A stretch of DNA of 31,168 nucleotides, taken from contig DIPH01000053.1 in NCBI GenBank assembly GCA_002424045.1, forward strand, positions 1-31,168, in the 5' to 3' direction. The notes under the pieces were generated by a model. That model worked only from the letters and a program-made list of their open reading frames with translations, did not search any database and had not been told where the DNA came from. Below, piece after piece: positions 23,763 through 31,168 of this stretch; within the stretch, counting starts at the first letter, position 1; each line of letters starts with the position of its first letter. This DNA comes from Firmicutes bacterium UBA5493 (GTDB taxonomy: Bacteria; Bacillota; Limnochordia; Darwinibacteriales; Darwinibacteriaceae). Position numbers and translations under genes: made by a program.

Positions 23763-25199
23763 TTGCCTAGATGTGTACCGCAAAATATGGAAAGAGCATT
23801 GTCAGCCCTTCCGCCAATTCCAGAAAACACGGATGTTGACTACATGTTAGCTGATCTCATTTCTAAAGATCCAAGAAAAGTCATAGTATTGGATGATGAT
23901 CCAACAGGGACCCAAACCGTGCACGGTGTAAAGGTCATAACCAAGTGGAGCGAAGAACGTTTCATTAACGTCTTGGAGTCAGATGATCGTCTCTTTTATG
24001 TATTAACAAATTCTCGTAGTCTCCCTGAAGAACAAGCTGTCGATTTGACGAAGCAACTGGTTGCCAGCCTGAACCGGGCTGTCAAAAAAACTAACTCTAA
24101 AATATCAATCATTAGCCGTAGCGACTCAACGTTACGCGGACACTTTCCCGCTGAAACTGTAGCAGTAATAGATACTGTTCGCAATGGGTTGGGGATGGAG
24201 TTTTGCGGACAAGTTGTCGTACCCGCCTTCTTCGAAGGAGACAGATATACCTTTGATGACGTTCATTGGGTTCGGCAAGGGGACATGCTGGTTCCAGCAG
24301 CACAAACCGAATTTGCCAAGGACCCTGCGTTTGGATTTAGATCATCGAATCTTGTGGAGTGGGTTCTAGAAAAAACAGACGGTGCCGTAACCAGAGATGC
24401 TATCGTTTCCATACCTATTGAAGTTATCAGAAGAGAGGGGGTTCCTGGGGTATATCGGATTCTGCAGAAAGCCCCCTGGAATAGCGTGATAGTGTCTAAT
24501 GCCACGTCCTATTATGACTTGAAAACGCTGGTTTGTGGATTACTGAGATCTGAGGCAGACGGACACAACTACGTCTATCGTACCGCGGCTTCTTTTGTTC
24601 CAATTTACGGCGGAATTAGCTTGAGGGACAGCTTATCCCGTGAGGAGCTACGTGATCTTAGCGGAAATAACACAAACGGTGGTCTTGTAGTTGTTGGTTC
24701 CCATGTCGAGACTACGAATCAACAGTTGAAGTCATTGTTAAACGCAAAGAAAGTGAGCGGAATAGAGCTGTCGGTAACAGACCTTTTGCATGAGGCAGCC
24801 AGGGAACTAGAAATCGCCAGGATAATAAATGCTGTAAGTAGAAATTTGGTGAGTTCGACTGACACTGTGATTTACACCTCAAGAACCGTACTGGAGGGAA
24901 CCGGAAAAGATGGCTACCTGCAGATTGGAAGTGTTATTTCAGATGCACTTGTACGGATTGTTCGAGGATTAGCAGCTGAACCAAAGTTTCTAATTGCCAA
25001 AGGAGGAATTACCTCTAGTGTACTCGCCACTGATGCCTTGGGGTCAGAGACTGCTCATGTTCTAGGGCAAATTCTACCAGGTGTTCCTGTCTGGCGTATG
25101 GGCGAAGAAACAACTGTGCCAGGAAAACCTTACGTCATATTTCCAGGTAATGTCGGTGACGAAGGTAGTTTGTTAAAAGCTGTGCAATTGCTAAGTTAA
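23763..25199 (+). CDS. DUF1537-family kinase, second paralogue (DDDPTGTQ type)
   Basis: About 478 residues, longer than the first paralogue. Motifs: VIVLDDDPTGTQTVHG (Asp trio 44-46), ISRSDSTLRGHFPAE, VVVPAFFEGDRYTFDDVHW, GGLVVVGSHVETTNQQL, FLIAKGGITSSVLATDALG and FPGNVGDEGSLL. It is far from the 22147 gene in sequence, so it is not a recent duplicate and probably has a different substrate or stereochemistry. TTG 23763 lies seven bases after GGAGGG; ATG 23748 overlaps that site and ATG 23787 is an alternative. It begins a sub-block with the FBA-like aldolase and the alcohol dehydrogenase, with a possible own promoter. Confidence 0.85.
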   Translation: MPRCVPQNMERALSALPPIPENTDVDYMLADLISKDPRKVIVLDDDPTGTQTVHGVKVITKWSEERFINVLESDDRLFYVLTNSRSLPEEQAVDLTKQLVASLNRAVKKTNSKISIISRSDSTLRGHFPAETVAVIDTVRNGLGMEFCGQVVVPAFFEGDRYTFDDVHWVRQGDMLVPAAQTEFAKDPAFGFRSSNLVEWVLEKTDGAVTRDAIVSIPIEVIRREGVPGVYRILQKAPWNSVIVSNATSYYDLKTLVCGLLRSEADGHNYVYRTAASFVPIYGGISLRDSLSREELRDLSGNNTNGGLVVVGSHVETTNQQLKSLLNAKKVSGIELSVTDLLHEAARELEIARIINAVSRNLVSSTDTVIYTSRTVLEGTGKDGYLQIGSVISDALVRIVRGLAAEPKFLIAKGGITSSVLATDALGSETAHVLGQILPGVPVWRMGEETTVPGKPYVIFPGNVGDEGSLLKAVQLLS

Positions 25200-25307
25200 G
25201 TCCTAGCGGCGCAATAGTCCTAGAGATGGCCGTCATAACTGTAATTGATAAACATGCGAGATCCATCGATAGTTATCACTCAAAATAACCGACAGGAGAT
25301 GTGAATA

Positions 25308-26174
25308 ATGGCCTATGTCTCAGCTACGGATATGGTGATCGATGCCAGAAACCGGAAGTATGCGGTAGGGCACTTTAATCTGAACAACATGGAGTTCATT
25401 CGTGCCTTTTTACTCGCAGCTCAGGAGACGCAGTCACCAATGATCTTAGGAGTATCAGGAAGTACTGCGAAATACATGGGGGGTTATCGCTCCATCGTTG
25501 GAATGGTCAAGCCCTTTATTGACCATTTGGCTATTACGGTTCCTGTGGCCTTGCATGCTGATCATGGTAACTTTGCGCAGGTACTTGATGCTATTGATGC
25601 TGGTTTCAGTTCAGTAATGTTCGACGGCTCTTCACTTCCTTTTGAAGAAAACTTGCACAAATCCGAGCAATTGGTGGAAATTTGTCGGAAGAAGGGCATC
25701 TCACTCGAATGCGAGGTTAACGGGATTGGAGGTGAGGAGGACGGAGTGGTAACAGTTGGTGGAACTGCTGACCCAGAACAGTGTCGGCGCTTGGGATTGA
25801 TAGGTATCAATATGCTCGCAGCTGGAATTGGCAATATTCACGGAAAATACCCTGCAGATTGGCCAGGCCTTCACTTTGATTTATTGGAGGAGATAGCCCG
25901 AATTACCGACTATACACCACTTGTTTTGCACGGAGGTTCACAAATTCCAGCCAATATGCTTCGCCGTGCTATTGCATTGGGGATCTCCAAGATTAACGTG
26001 AATACAGAATGTCAAATGGCGTTTGCCGCGGCTGTCAGAGAGTATATAGAGCAGGGGAAGGATCGTATTGGGACAGGATATTCCCTGCAGACTTTGCTCT
26101 CGCCTGGTGTGGAAGCTATACAGAGAGTAGCTATGGACAAGATGATGTTGTTTGGAAGCGTCGGGAAAGCCTAA
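25308..26174 (+). CDS. Class II fructose-bisphosphate-aldolase-family protein
   Basis: 288 residues. Zinc and catalytic residues: H83 and D85 in LHADHG with ligand H86, H178 (GNIHGKY), H208 (VLHGGSQIP); INVNTECQMAF and SVMFDGSSLPFEENLH also fit. The family includes FBA, tagatose-bisphosphate aldolase (KbaY) and others that use DHAP as donor. GGIGGEEDG is close to the usual loop. Since the PdxA2 and OtnC routes are expected to yield DHAP, this enzyme could cleave a product to DHAP or use it; the aldehyde partner is unknown. AGGAG precedes ATG 25308. Confidence 0.88.
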   Translation: MAYVSATDMVIDARNRKYAVGHFNLNNMEFIRAFLLAAQETQSPMILGVSGSTAKYMGGYRSIVGMVKPFIDHLAITVPVALHADHGNFAQVLDAIDAGFSSVMFDGSSLPFEENLHKSEQLVEICRKKGISLECEVNGIGGEEDGVVTVGGTADPEQCRRLGLIGINMLAAGIGNIHGKYPADWPGLHFDLLEEIARITDYTPLVLHGGSQIPANMLRRAIALGISKINVNTECQMAFAAAVREYIEQGKDRIGTGYSLQTLLSPGVEAIQRVAMDKMMLFGSVGKA

Positions 26175-26204
26175 GGTCTTAGGCTTTGGTGGGAGGTGAA
26201 TAAC

Positions 26205-27362
26205 GTGTACGTTTATAAGGTGCCTGAAACGGTTATTGGTTATGAAATCACCAATCAAATGGGAACGTTGCTTAAAGAAAGGGGCAAGAGCCGTGCTCTG
26301 ATTCTTTGTGATGGGTTTCTTGCGGAGAACGGTCTAATTGAGAGTGCACTTTCTAGTTTGGAAACCAAGGGCTTGAGATATGAGCTCTTTACCGAAATAG
26401 AGCCAGAGCTTCCTGTAGAAACAATCGAAAAGGCATTCGAAGTCGCAGAACAGCTAGAATTTGACGCAATCGTTGCTATTGGTGGCGGTAGTTGTATTGA
26501 CTGCGCTAAGATACTCTCAGCGATGGTTGCTAATGGACAGTCAGTCAATGAAATGATTGGTACTGGGAAAGTGAAGGGACCTGGTATTTTTACTGCGGCC
26601 GTACCCACAACTTCTGGTACCGGTGCAGAAGTCACTCCAAATGCCATTGTCAAATGGTCTAGTCAAAACCGGAAGGATTCAATTGTCAGTTCATTCATAG
26701 TTCCAGATTTGGTTATACTTGATGCTTCGCTTACCATTACCCTGCCCGCCCACCTTACAGCGTGGACCGGACTTGATGCTCTGACTCATGCTATTGAAGC
26801 ATTTACCTCTAAGCGTTCTAATGCTTATAGCGACATGTACGCACGAGAAGTGATTCGATTGATTGCGGGATCTTTACGAACAGCAGTTTATTCCCCGCAT
26901 AATAGAGTGGCAAGAGAAGAGATGCTATTCGGTAGCTTTCTGGCAGGATTCTGCATTACTCACGCTGGAACTGGTGCGGTGCACGCCCTTGCATATCCAC
27001 TCGGTGGTACTTATGATGTGCAACATGGTTTGAGCAATGCCGTCTTCCTCGCAGAAGTAATGAAAGCTAACCTACCAGCTTGCATCGGCAAGTACGCCGA
27101 AGTTGCAGGGCTGTTCGGTTGTGATGAACCACGATGGCTTCGAGACAAGGCAGAAAAGTCAATTGCGTTAATCAACGAGTTGTGTACAGATCTGGGAATT
27201 GATGAATGGCGAAAGACCATCCCTCTCAAGGATGGAGACATAAATGCGTTTGCTGAAGAAGCGCATAGTATACGCAGATTGATGGACAACAATCCTAGAG
27301 AACTCAGCCTTACCCAGGTGAGAGATATCTATGAGTCAGTGTTTTTTGATGTTGGGTCTTAA
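26205..27362 (+). CDS. Iron-containing alcohol dehydrogenase (type III)
   Basis: About 385 residues. NAD-binding GGGSCIDCAK (from 93), AAVPTTSGTGAEVTPNAIVK, and metal ligands D191 and H195 (GLDALTHAIEAF), H260 (GAVHALAYPLGG) and H274 (DVQHGLSNA). The start is GTG 26205 after GGGAGGTGA; the GTG at 26196 overlaps it. It ends the catabolic cluster. Type III dehydrogenases act on small alcohols, diols and hydroxy acids (lactaldehyde reductase, 1,3-propanediol and 4-hydroxybutyrate dehydrogenases). Here it may oxidise the C4 hydroxy acid, replacing the missing LtnD step, or reduce an aldehyde released by the aldolases. Confidence 0.88.
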   Translation: MYVYKVPETVIGYEITNQMGTLLKERGKSRALILCDGFLAENGLIESALSSLETKGLRYELFTEIEPELPVETIEKAFEVAEQLEFDAIVAIGGGSCIDCAKILSAMVANGQSVNEMIGTGKVKGPGIFTAAVPTTSGTGAEVTPNAIVKWSSQNRKDSIVSSFIVPDLVILDASLTITLPAHLTAWTGLDALTHAIEAFTSKRSNAYSDMYAREVIRLIAGSLRTAVYSPHNRVAREEMLFGSFLAGFCITHAGTGAVHALAYPLGGTYDVQHGLSNAVFLAEVMKANLPACIGKYAEVAGLFGCDEPRWLRDKAEKSIALINELCTDLGIDEWRKTIPLKDGDINAFAEEAHSIRRLMDNNPRELSLTQVRDIYESVFFDVGS

Positions 27363-27460
27363 CTTCCATCAAGGTTCAAAACTAAATGTAAGCGCCAAAG
27401 GGAGCCCACCTACCAACTTCTACGTCATGGTGAGATAATAGGTTCATCATCGCAAAGTAG

Positions 27461-27637
27461 TTGGTTTTTATCGGAAACAAGGCGAAACAGCAATTGTGGG
27501 ACGAACGCATCAAAACCTTTTTGGCCAGTGGCCTGAGCCAACGGGCTTGGTGTCAAAAACAGGGATTACCGGAACACCAACTTAGGCGAGGAGCCGTGGA
27601 AATTGAAGTGGCGGTTGGCTACCCTGTTATGGGATAA
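27461..27637 (+). pseudogene. IS66-family TnpA fragment
   Basis: The frame KQQLWDERIKTFLASGLSQR then AWCQKQGLPEHQLR is the N-terminal helix-turn-helix of small IS66 TnpA proteins. After about 47 codons the match ends and a short unrelated tail follows to the stop at 27635-27637. No IS66 TnpB or TnpC is present. Confidence 0.6.
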
Positions 27638-27677
27638 TAGGTTTGGGAAACCAAATCCATACTAGGAGGCACCGCCA

Positions 27678-28583
27678 ATGCCAGCATACCACAAGAAAAC
27701 CAAACAGTCGACAGAGAAGAAGATCTCATTGCCTATTGAACAGTTAACCCTGCCAGACTTGAGAGAAGCGGTTAAAGGACGATTCGCAAGTTTCTGTACA
27801 GCTGTCGGAATTCAAGCATTGATGACATTGATGGAGCAGGATGTTGAATCCATGGCCGGTCCAAAAGGCAAACACAACCCCAAAAGGACGGCCTATCGCC
27901 ATGGTACACAATCCACTTCGATTCCGATGGGGAATCAACGCATAGCCATTGAGCGGCCTAGAGTACGCTCAATTGAGACCGATCAAGAGTCACCTATTGA
28001 GAGTTATGAGGCATTTACCAATGATGATCAGTTGCTAGAAGCAGCCTTGAATCGTATGTTGTACGGGATGTCCACAAGAGATTATGAACATGGAATTGAC
28101 GACTACAATGATGTGGCTAAGACATCAGGCACATCTAAGAGCACCGTTAGTCAACGGTTCATCAAAGCCAGCGCTAAGGAAGCAAAGAAGGTACTTGGAC
28201 GTTGATTTGACGATGAAACTATTCCTGTCATACTGATCGATGGCATCGTTTTGGGAGACTATACAGCAATTGTGGTTGTAGGGATTGATGCTGGATGAAG
28301 CGTAAATTGCGTCAAGCTTGGTCTGCACCGAGCTATGCCGAAGCCGTCCGACAGCTGCGTAGTTTAGCAACATCCCTTAGTATCGACCACCCCGATGCTG
28401 CAGCGAGCTTGCGTGTTACTCAAATTCTACTGCACTCAGGACAAGCTCGTTCAAGAGACCAACGAGCATACCACCACCAACGCCAAAAAGCAAACCTTTG
28501 CTTGGGCGAATAGCAAGGCGGATATTCGGAACGTAACTGCCGCGAGTGGGTTAGGCACCCTATTTGGTGCCCGAGTCACCTAG
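27678..28583 (+). mobile_element. IS256-family (mutator) transposase, internally deleted
   Basis: The first frame (27678-28205, ATG after AGGAGG) is a good IS256 N-terminus: SLPIEQLTLPDLREAVKGRF, GTQSTSIPMGNQRIAIERPR, LNRMLYGMSTRDYEHGIDDY. After a TGA at 28203-28205 it resumes in frame as IPVILIDGIVLGDYTAIVVV (first catalytic Asp region), then jumps to KRKLRQAWSAPSYAEAVRQL, which belongs some 80 residues further on. The central part carrying the second catalytic Asp is deleted, and the end after AAASLR is unrelated. Nonfunctional. A GGCACC/GGTGCC hairpin (28554-28571) lies near the end. Confidence 0.75.
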
Positions 28584-28623
28584 ACCTTTAAGGTAAAGTT
28601 CAACTAAAGTGCCCGGTAAGATC

Positions 28624-28658
28624 AAAAAAAGACCCGGTACCCATATGAATACCAGGCC
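28624..28658 (-). terminator. Terminator of the YjdM gene
   Basis: On the minus strand GGCCTGGTA pairs with TACCGGGTC (9 bp with two G-T pairs), followed by seven T (28624-28630). It lies 8 bases after the YjdM stop. Confidence 0.7.
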
Positions 28659-28665
28659 CAAGCTC

Positions 28666-29016
28666 TTAGATTTTCTTAACGACACTAGATTTCAAAAGCA
28701 TCGCCCCTAAACCATCTATTTTGCAGCTAATATCATGTACCCCATCACTAGGATCATGAATCAACCTAATGTTCTTAACTATGGTGCCTCTTTTTATTGA
28801 AGAGGTGCCTTTTAGTTTCAGTTCCTTGATGACTGTAACTGTGTCACCATCACTCAAAGCGTTGCCGTTTGAATCTCTAATGACTGCTTCTTCTGTATCT
28901 TCAACCTCAAGATCAGCCGCTGTCCATTCATAAAAGCATTCTGGACAAGTTAATACATTGCCATCTTCATAAGTATACTTAGAGCCACACTCCGGACAAC
29001 TAGGTAGTTTCCCCAT
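28666..29016 (-). CDS. yjdM: YjdM/PhnA-family zinc-ribbon protein
   Basis: 116 residues (the E. coli protein has 111). Zinc ribbon with C7, C10, C24 and C27 (SCPECGSKY, LTCPECFYEW), then the conserved VIRDSNGNALSDGDTVTVIK and ELKLKG segment, and the C-terminal DGLGAMLLKSSVVKK. The name PhnA came from its position in the alkylphosphonate operon, but it is not a phosphonoacetate hydrolase and its function is unknown. ATG 29016 has GGAGG eight bases ahead. It stands alone with its own promoter and terminator, opposite in direction to its neighbours. Confidence 0.9.
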   Translation of the reverse strand: MGKLPSCPECGSKYTYEDGNVLTCPECFYEWTAADLEVEDTEEAVIRDSNGNALSDGDTVTVIKELKLKGTSSIKRGTIVKNIRLIHDPSDGVHDISCKIDGLGAMLLKSSVVKKI

Positions 29017-29056
29017 CCCAAACACCTCCAGTCAAGTTTCATTGATGACAATTTCA

Positions 29057-29085
29057 ATCGTACCATACTGCGGGTACTTAAGCAA
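29057..29085 (-). promoter_or_regulatory. Possible promoter of the YjdM gene
   Basis: Minus strand TTGCTT (29080-29085), a 17-bp spacer, TACGAT (29057-29062). The remaining gap 29086-29317 has no gene and no obvious motif. Confidence 0.45.
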
Positions 29086-29317
29086 AAGGCGGGATATCCT
29101 TTGAAGACATCTGCTACGAGATATGACCTCTACCGCCCCAAGGTAGCGCGCTTATTCCGACTGCGTTTTAAAACTGACAAGGACTTTGTGTTGATCCATT
29201 GAAGTTCTAGTAGTAGTTTAGTCTACTCTGGAAGAGACGGGATGATCAACCCAAAGCAGGCTACGAAGCTGACTACTCTATGGATGGGAGAACTGTTTTT
29301 CAAGGAGGAGTTTGTAA

Positions 29318-31030
29318 TTGACAAGATCAAAACTAACGGCTTTCATCGTTGCATGTCTGTTACTAATCACGGCAGGAGGTGCTTGTGGCACCGAGGTCGC
29401 GAAGGCCCAATCCCGAGCTAAAGTGGCTATGACTTTACATGAGAATGCCTGGATCGATGTTGCAGATAGGGCCAAAAGCGATCCTGCTTATAAGTATGCC
29501 ATTTACCAATCCCGGACAATTGCTGTAAAACACCCCGAGATCTACTTGCAGGCTGATGCCTTGTTCAATGAAATATTGACGTCCGAGAAGAATATGGGTG
29601 CTTATTACCTAAATCGCACGCAAGATTTGATGCGCCAAGAGGAGGAATATAGGGAGATTCAACACAAGGGTGGCGATGGCTTTAAGTGGTCATCATTTTC
29701 CATCGAGAATCACAATCCGGTAGGCTACAAAGAAATGTATCATACAGAGGCGTTTATGCCATTTATCGATATACGACTGCATTTTATGGGTTCGTCCCTA
29801 AAGGGGACCGACTGGCAGGCAACACCGCTATCCATGGCTGAGTTCTTATACTTTCAAAATGGAGCCAAAAAGAACTCTTTCCTCATAGTTACCGGAAAAG
29901 GAACGGCGTATCTTTATAGCCCGCCGGGACTTTTCTCCAAGGAAAAATTAGTTAGGTACGATGGCGAAGAAACCGAACAGATAGAGGAGACGGTTGTACT
30001 TATTTTCAATGAAGATTATGTCTGGTATCCCTTAATGGACAGGGATGATCGTAATGAAAGCACGAGACTATTGAAGCTTGTAGAAACATATGCTGAAGAG
30101 GGCCAAGTGCCCAAGTTAACGGCGGTAGAAAAAGGGATAGTTGAAAAGCTTAGGCAGCATACCGGATTCGATTCCAAAACAGACGAGCTCTTTGCACTAG
30201 CCTATGCAGCAAAATTGCATGCAACTACCTGGGATTATCATCGGGAAATATTTAAGGAGCTATATCCAAGGTATTCCGCTGAATATGGATTTGGCCGCCA
30301 CGCTCCCAGCTTTATTTCGTATAGGAATGCACACGTAGCGTGGTTGAGCAATCTAATTTCCCCGATAACGGCAGAATTAGCTGCTATAGCCAGAGAAAAT
30401 GTTGGTAGCCGTTCCCTAAACCGAATTGTTGCTCCAATGGTAGCTGAGCACATGAAATATACAGAAACTAATAATGGACGCACCAACCTTAATTTATGGC
30501 ACCACTCTGAGCTACACTACCTAAACATAGACGACAATCTCTTGAGCAAAGCTGGAAACTGTATCTATTCTGCAACAAACTCCGCTGCTATGCTAGATTT
30601 GGCAGCGATTCCGAACTTGGAGATCTATGTAGCAGGCCTGAAGTACGAAAAGAGAGGCGGCGGTCATGCTTATACAGTCATTTTTAGGAATGGCCAGTAT
30701 GGAACGCTTGAAAACGGTGATTGGGCGCCAGACTTTAACGGCCTTTATGATTCAAGATTTTTCAGCAGAGAGGGTACTGTCATTTCCGCCGTCACTTTGA
30801 AAAACGGGTGGATTAACTTTACAAATGAGAGTGATGTAGACATACGTGAGATCACGACTTCGCTAGAAAAGAGTGAAGTGCTCACAACATTGGAGAGTTT
30901 TAGAGACAAGACCCGGGAACAAACCAAAATCGGGACAGAACATTCTTCTAATAAGGCAATCCAGGTCTACGATATCTCCACGTTCATAAGCAGATTTCCA
31001 AGAATGGAAATCACCCAAATGGGGTTTTGA
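29318..31030 (+). CDS. Secreted protein with transglutaminase-like cysteine domain
   Basis: 570 residues. N-terminal signal peptide (KLTAFIVACLLLITAGG), probably cleaved after AKA near residue 30; the Cys in GGAC lacks a proper lipobox. The N-terminal 350 residues are unknown, with many charged helices. Residues about 410-470 resemble a transglutaminase-like core: C415 in KAGNCIYSATNSAAMLDLA, H450 in GGGHAYTVIFRNG, and D468 in ENGDW, spaced as a Cys-His-Asp triad. The domain is common in proteases and amidases acting on peptides or the cell wall. TTG start with AAGGAGGAG seven bases ahead. It stands alone and has its own terminator. The N-terminal family was not recognised. Confidence 0.7.
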   Translation: MTRSKLTAFIVACLLLITAGGACGTEVAKAQSRAKVAMTLHENAWIDVADRAKSDPAYKYAIYQSRTIAVKHPEIYLQADALFNEILTSEKNMGAYYLNRTQDLMRQEEEYREIQHKGGDGFKWSSFSIENHNPVGYKEMYHTEAFMPFIDIRLHFMGSSLKGTDWQATPLSMAEFLYFQNGAKKNSFLIVTGKGTAYLYSPPGLFSKEKLVRYDGEETEQIEETVVLIFNEDYVWYPLMDRDDRNESTRLLKLVETYAEEGQVPKLTAVEKGIVEKLRQHTGFDSKTDELFALAYAAKLHATTWDYHREIFKELYPRYSAEYGFGRHAPSFISYRNAHVAWLSNLISPITAELAAIARENVGSRSLNRIVAPMVAEHMKYTETNNGRTNLNLWHHSELHYLNIDDNLLSKAGNCIYSATNSAAMLDLAAIPNLEIYVAGLKYEKRGGGHAYTVIFRNGQYGTLENGDWAPDFNGLYDSRFFSREGTVISAVTLKNGWINFTNESDVDIREITTSLEKSEVLTTLESFRDKTREQTKIGTEHSSNKAIQVYDISTFISRFPRMEITQMGF

Positions 31031-31058
31031 ACTACTAAACGTGCTGAGTCAACCCTAC

Positions 31059-31094
31059 AACAGGCAGAAGAATAAATCTTCCGCCTGTTTTTTA
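31059..31094 (+). terminator. Terminator of the transglutaminase-like gene
   Basis: AACAGGCAGAAG (31059-31070) pairs with CTTCCGCCTGTT (31078-31089) with one mismatch, 7-base loop, then a run of T. Confidence 0.85.
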
Positions 31095-31146
31095 TTGCTT
31101 GGATTCCGTTGGAATGGGTTCAATGAATTTGACAAAGGCTTTTCGG

Positions 31147-31166
31147 TGTAGACTTGCACATTAAGT
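31147..31166. repeat. IS terminal repeat, right edge of window
   Basis: TGTAGACTTGCACATTAAGT, the perfect reverse complement of 1-20. It begins TG and faces outward, so it is the start of an IS copy continuing beyond the window. Confidence 0.6.
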
Positions 31167-31168
31167 CA

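Noticed and set aside
22147..25199. The two DUF1537 genes as a tandem duplication
   Set aside because: Lengths, N-terminal motifs and most intervening residues differ; only family motifs are shared.
1..31168. CRISPR array, rRNA genes or replication origin
   Set aside because: No regularly spaced repeats, no rRNA-like sequence and no DnaA-box cluster or iterons were seen.

Overview
The window reads as an IS-rich accessory region of a Gram-positive, probably anaerobic bacterium (Bacillota, Clostridia/Limnochordia-like; genus cannot be fixed from sequence alone). The basis is strong AGGAGG-type ribosome binding sites, frequent TTG/GTG starts, sigma-A type promoters, moderate GC, a sugar ABC importer with no ATPase of its own, and PhnA/YjdM and transposase families common in that phylum. 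The same 20-bp sequence lies in opposite orientations at the two edges (1-20 and 31147-31166). It looks like the terminus of one IS family, so the window is probably the unique stretch between two IS copies.

Layout. (1) 1-3.6 kb is a graveyard and accessory patch: a small antitoxin with a frameshifted RelE-like toxin, an IS-end repeat, an IS21 IstA relic, an unknown three-gene set with a SecB-like chaperone in the middle and a frameshifted third gene, and an IS3 OrfB tail. (2) 3.6-9.7 kb is a compact sugar module: a LacI-type repressor divergent from a family-1 solute-binding protein, two MalF/MalG-type permeases and a cytoplasmic GH13 enzyme. Matching promoter and operator-like sites sit in the divergent region. 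(3) 9.7-10.6 kb is a nested relic: an IS end inserted in an IS3-type OrfA, itself joined to a decayed restriction-endonuclease-like gene.

(4) 10.9-27.4 kb is the main locus, one large catabolic cluster in a single orientation. It contains a FadR-type GntR regulator with a palindromic operator, a PdxA-family dehydrogenase, an Asp/Glu/hydantoin-racemase-like enzyme, a complete Dpp-type importer (binding protein, two permeases, two ATPases), a prolidase-like amidohydrolase, a threonine-aldolase-family PLP enzyme, a class II aldolase (OtnC-like), two divergent DUF1537 four-carbon acid sugar kinases, a class II FBA-like aldolase and an iron-containing alcohol dehydrogenase. Kinase + PdxA2 and kinase + OtnC are the two known routes from tetronate (C4) acid sugars to DHAP. 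Here they are combined with peptide-type uptake, an amidohydrolase and a beta-hydroxy-amino-acid lyase, while the usual LtnD dehydrogenase and OtnI isomerase are absent. That combination is the best candidate for something undescribed. A plausible reading is uptake and cleavage of an amide- or peptide-linked C4 hydroxy acid or hydroxy amino acid (for example a 4-hydroxythreonine-like compound), but the substrate is inference.

(5) 27.4-31.2 kb holds an IS66 fragment, an internally deleted IS256 transposase, a YjdM/PhnA zinc-ribbon protein and a secreted transglutaminase-like protein with its terminator, then the right-hand IS terminus.
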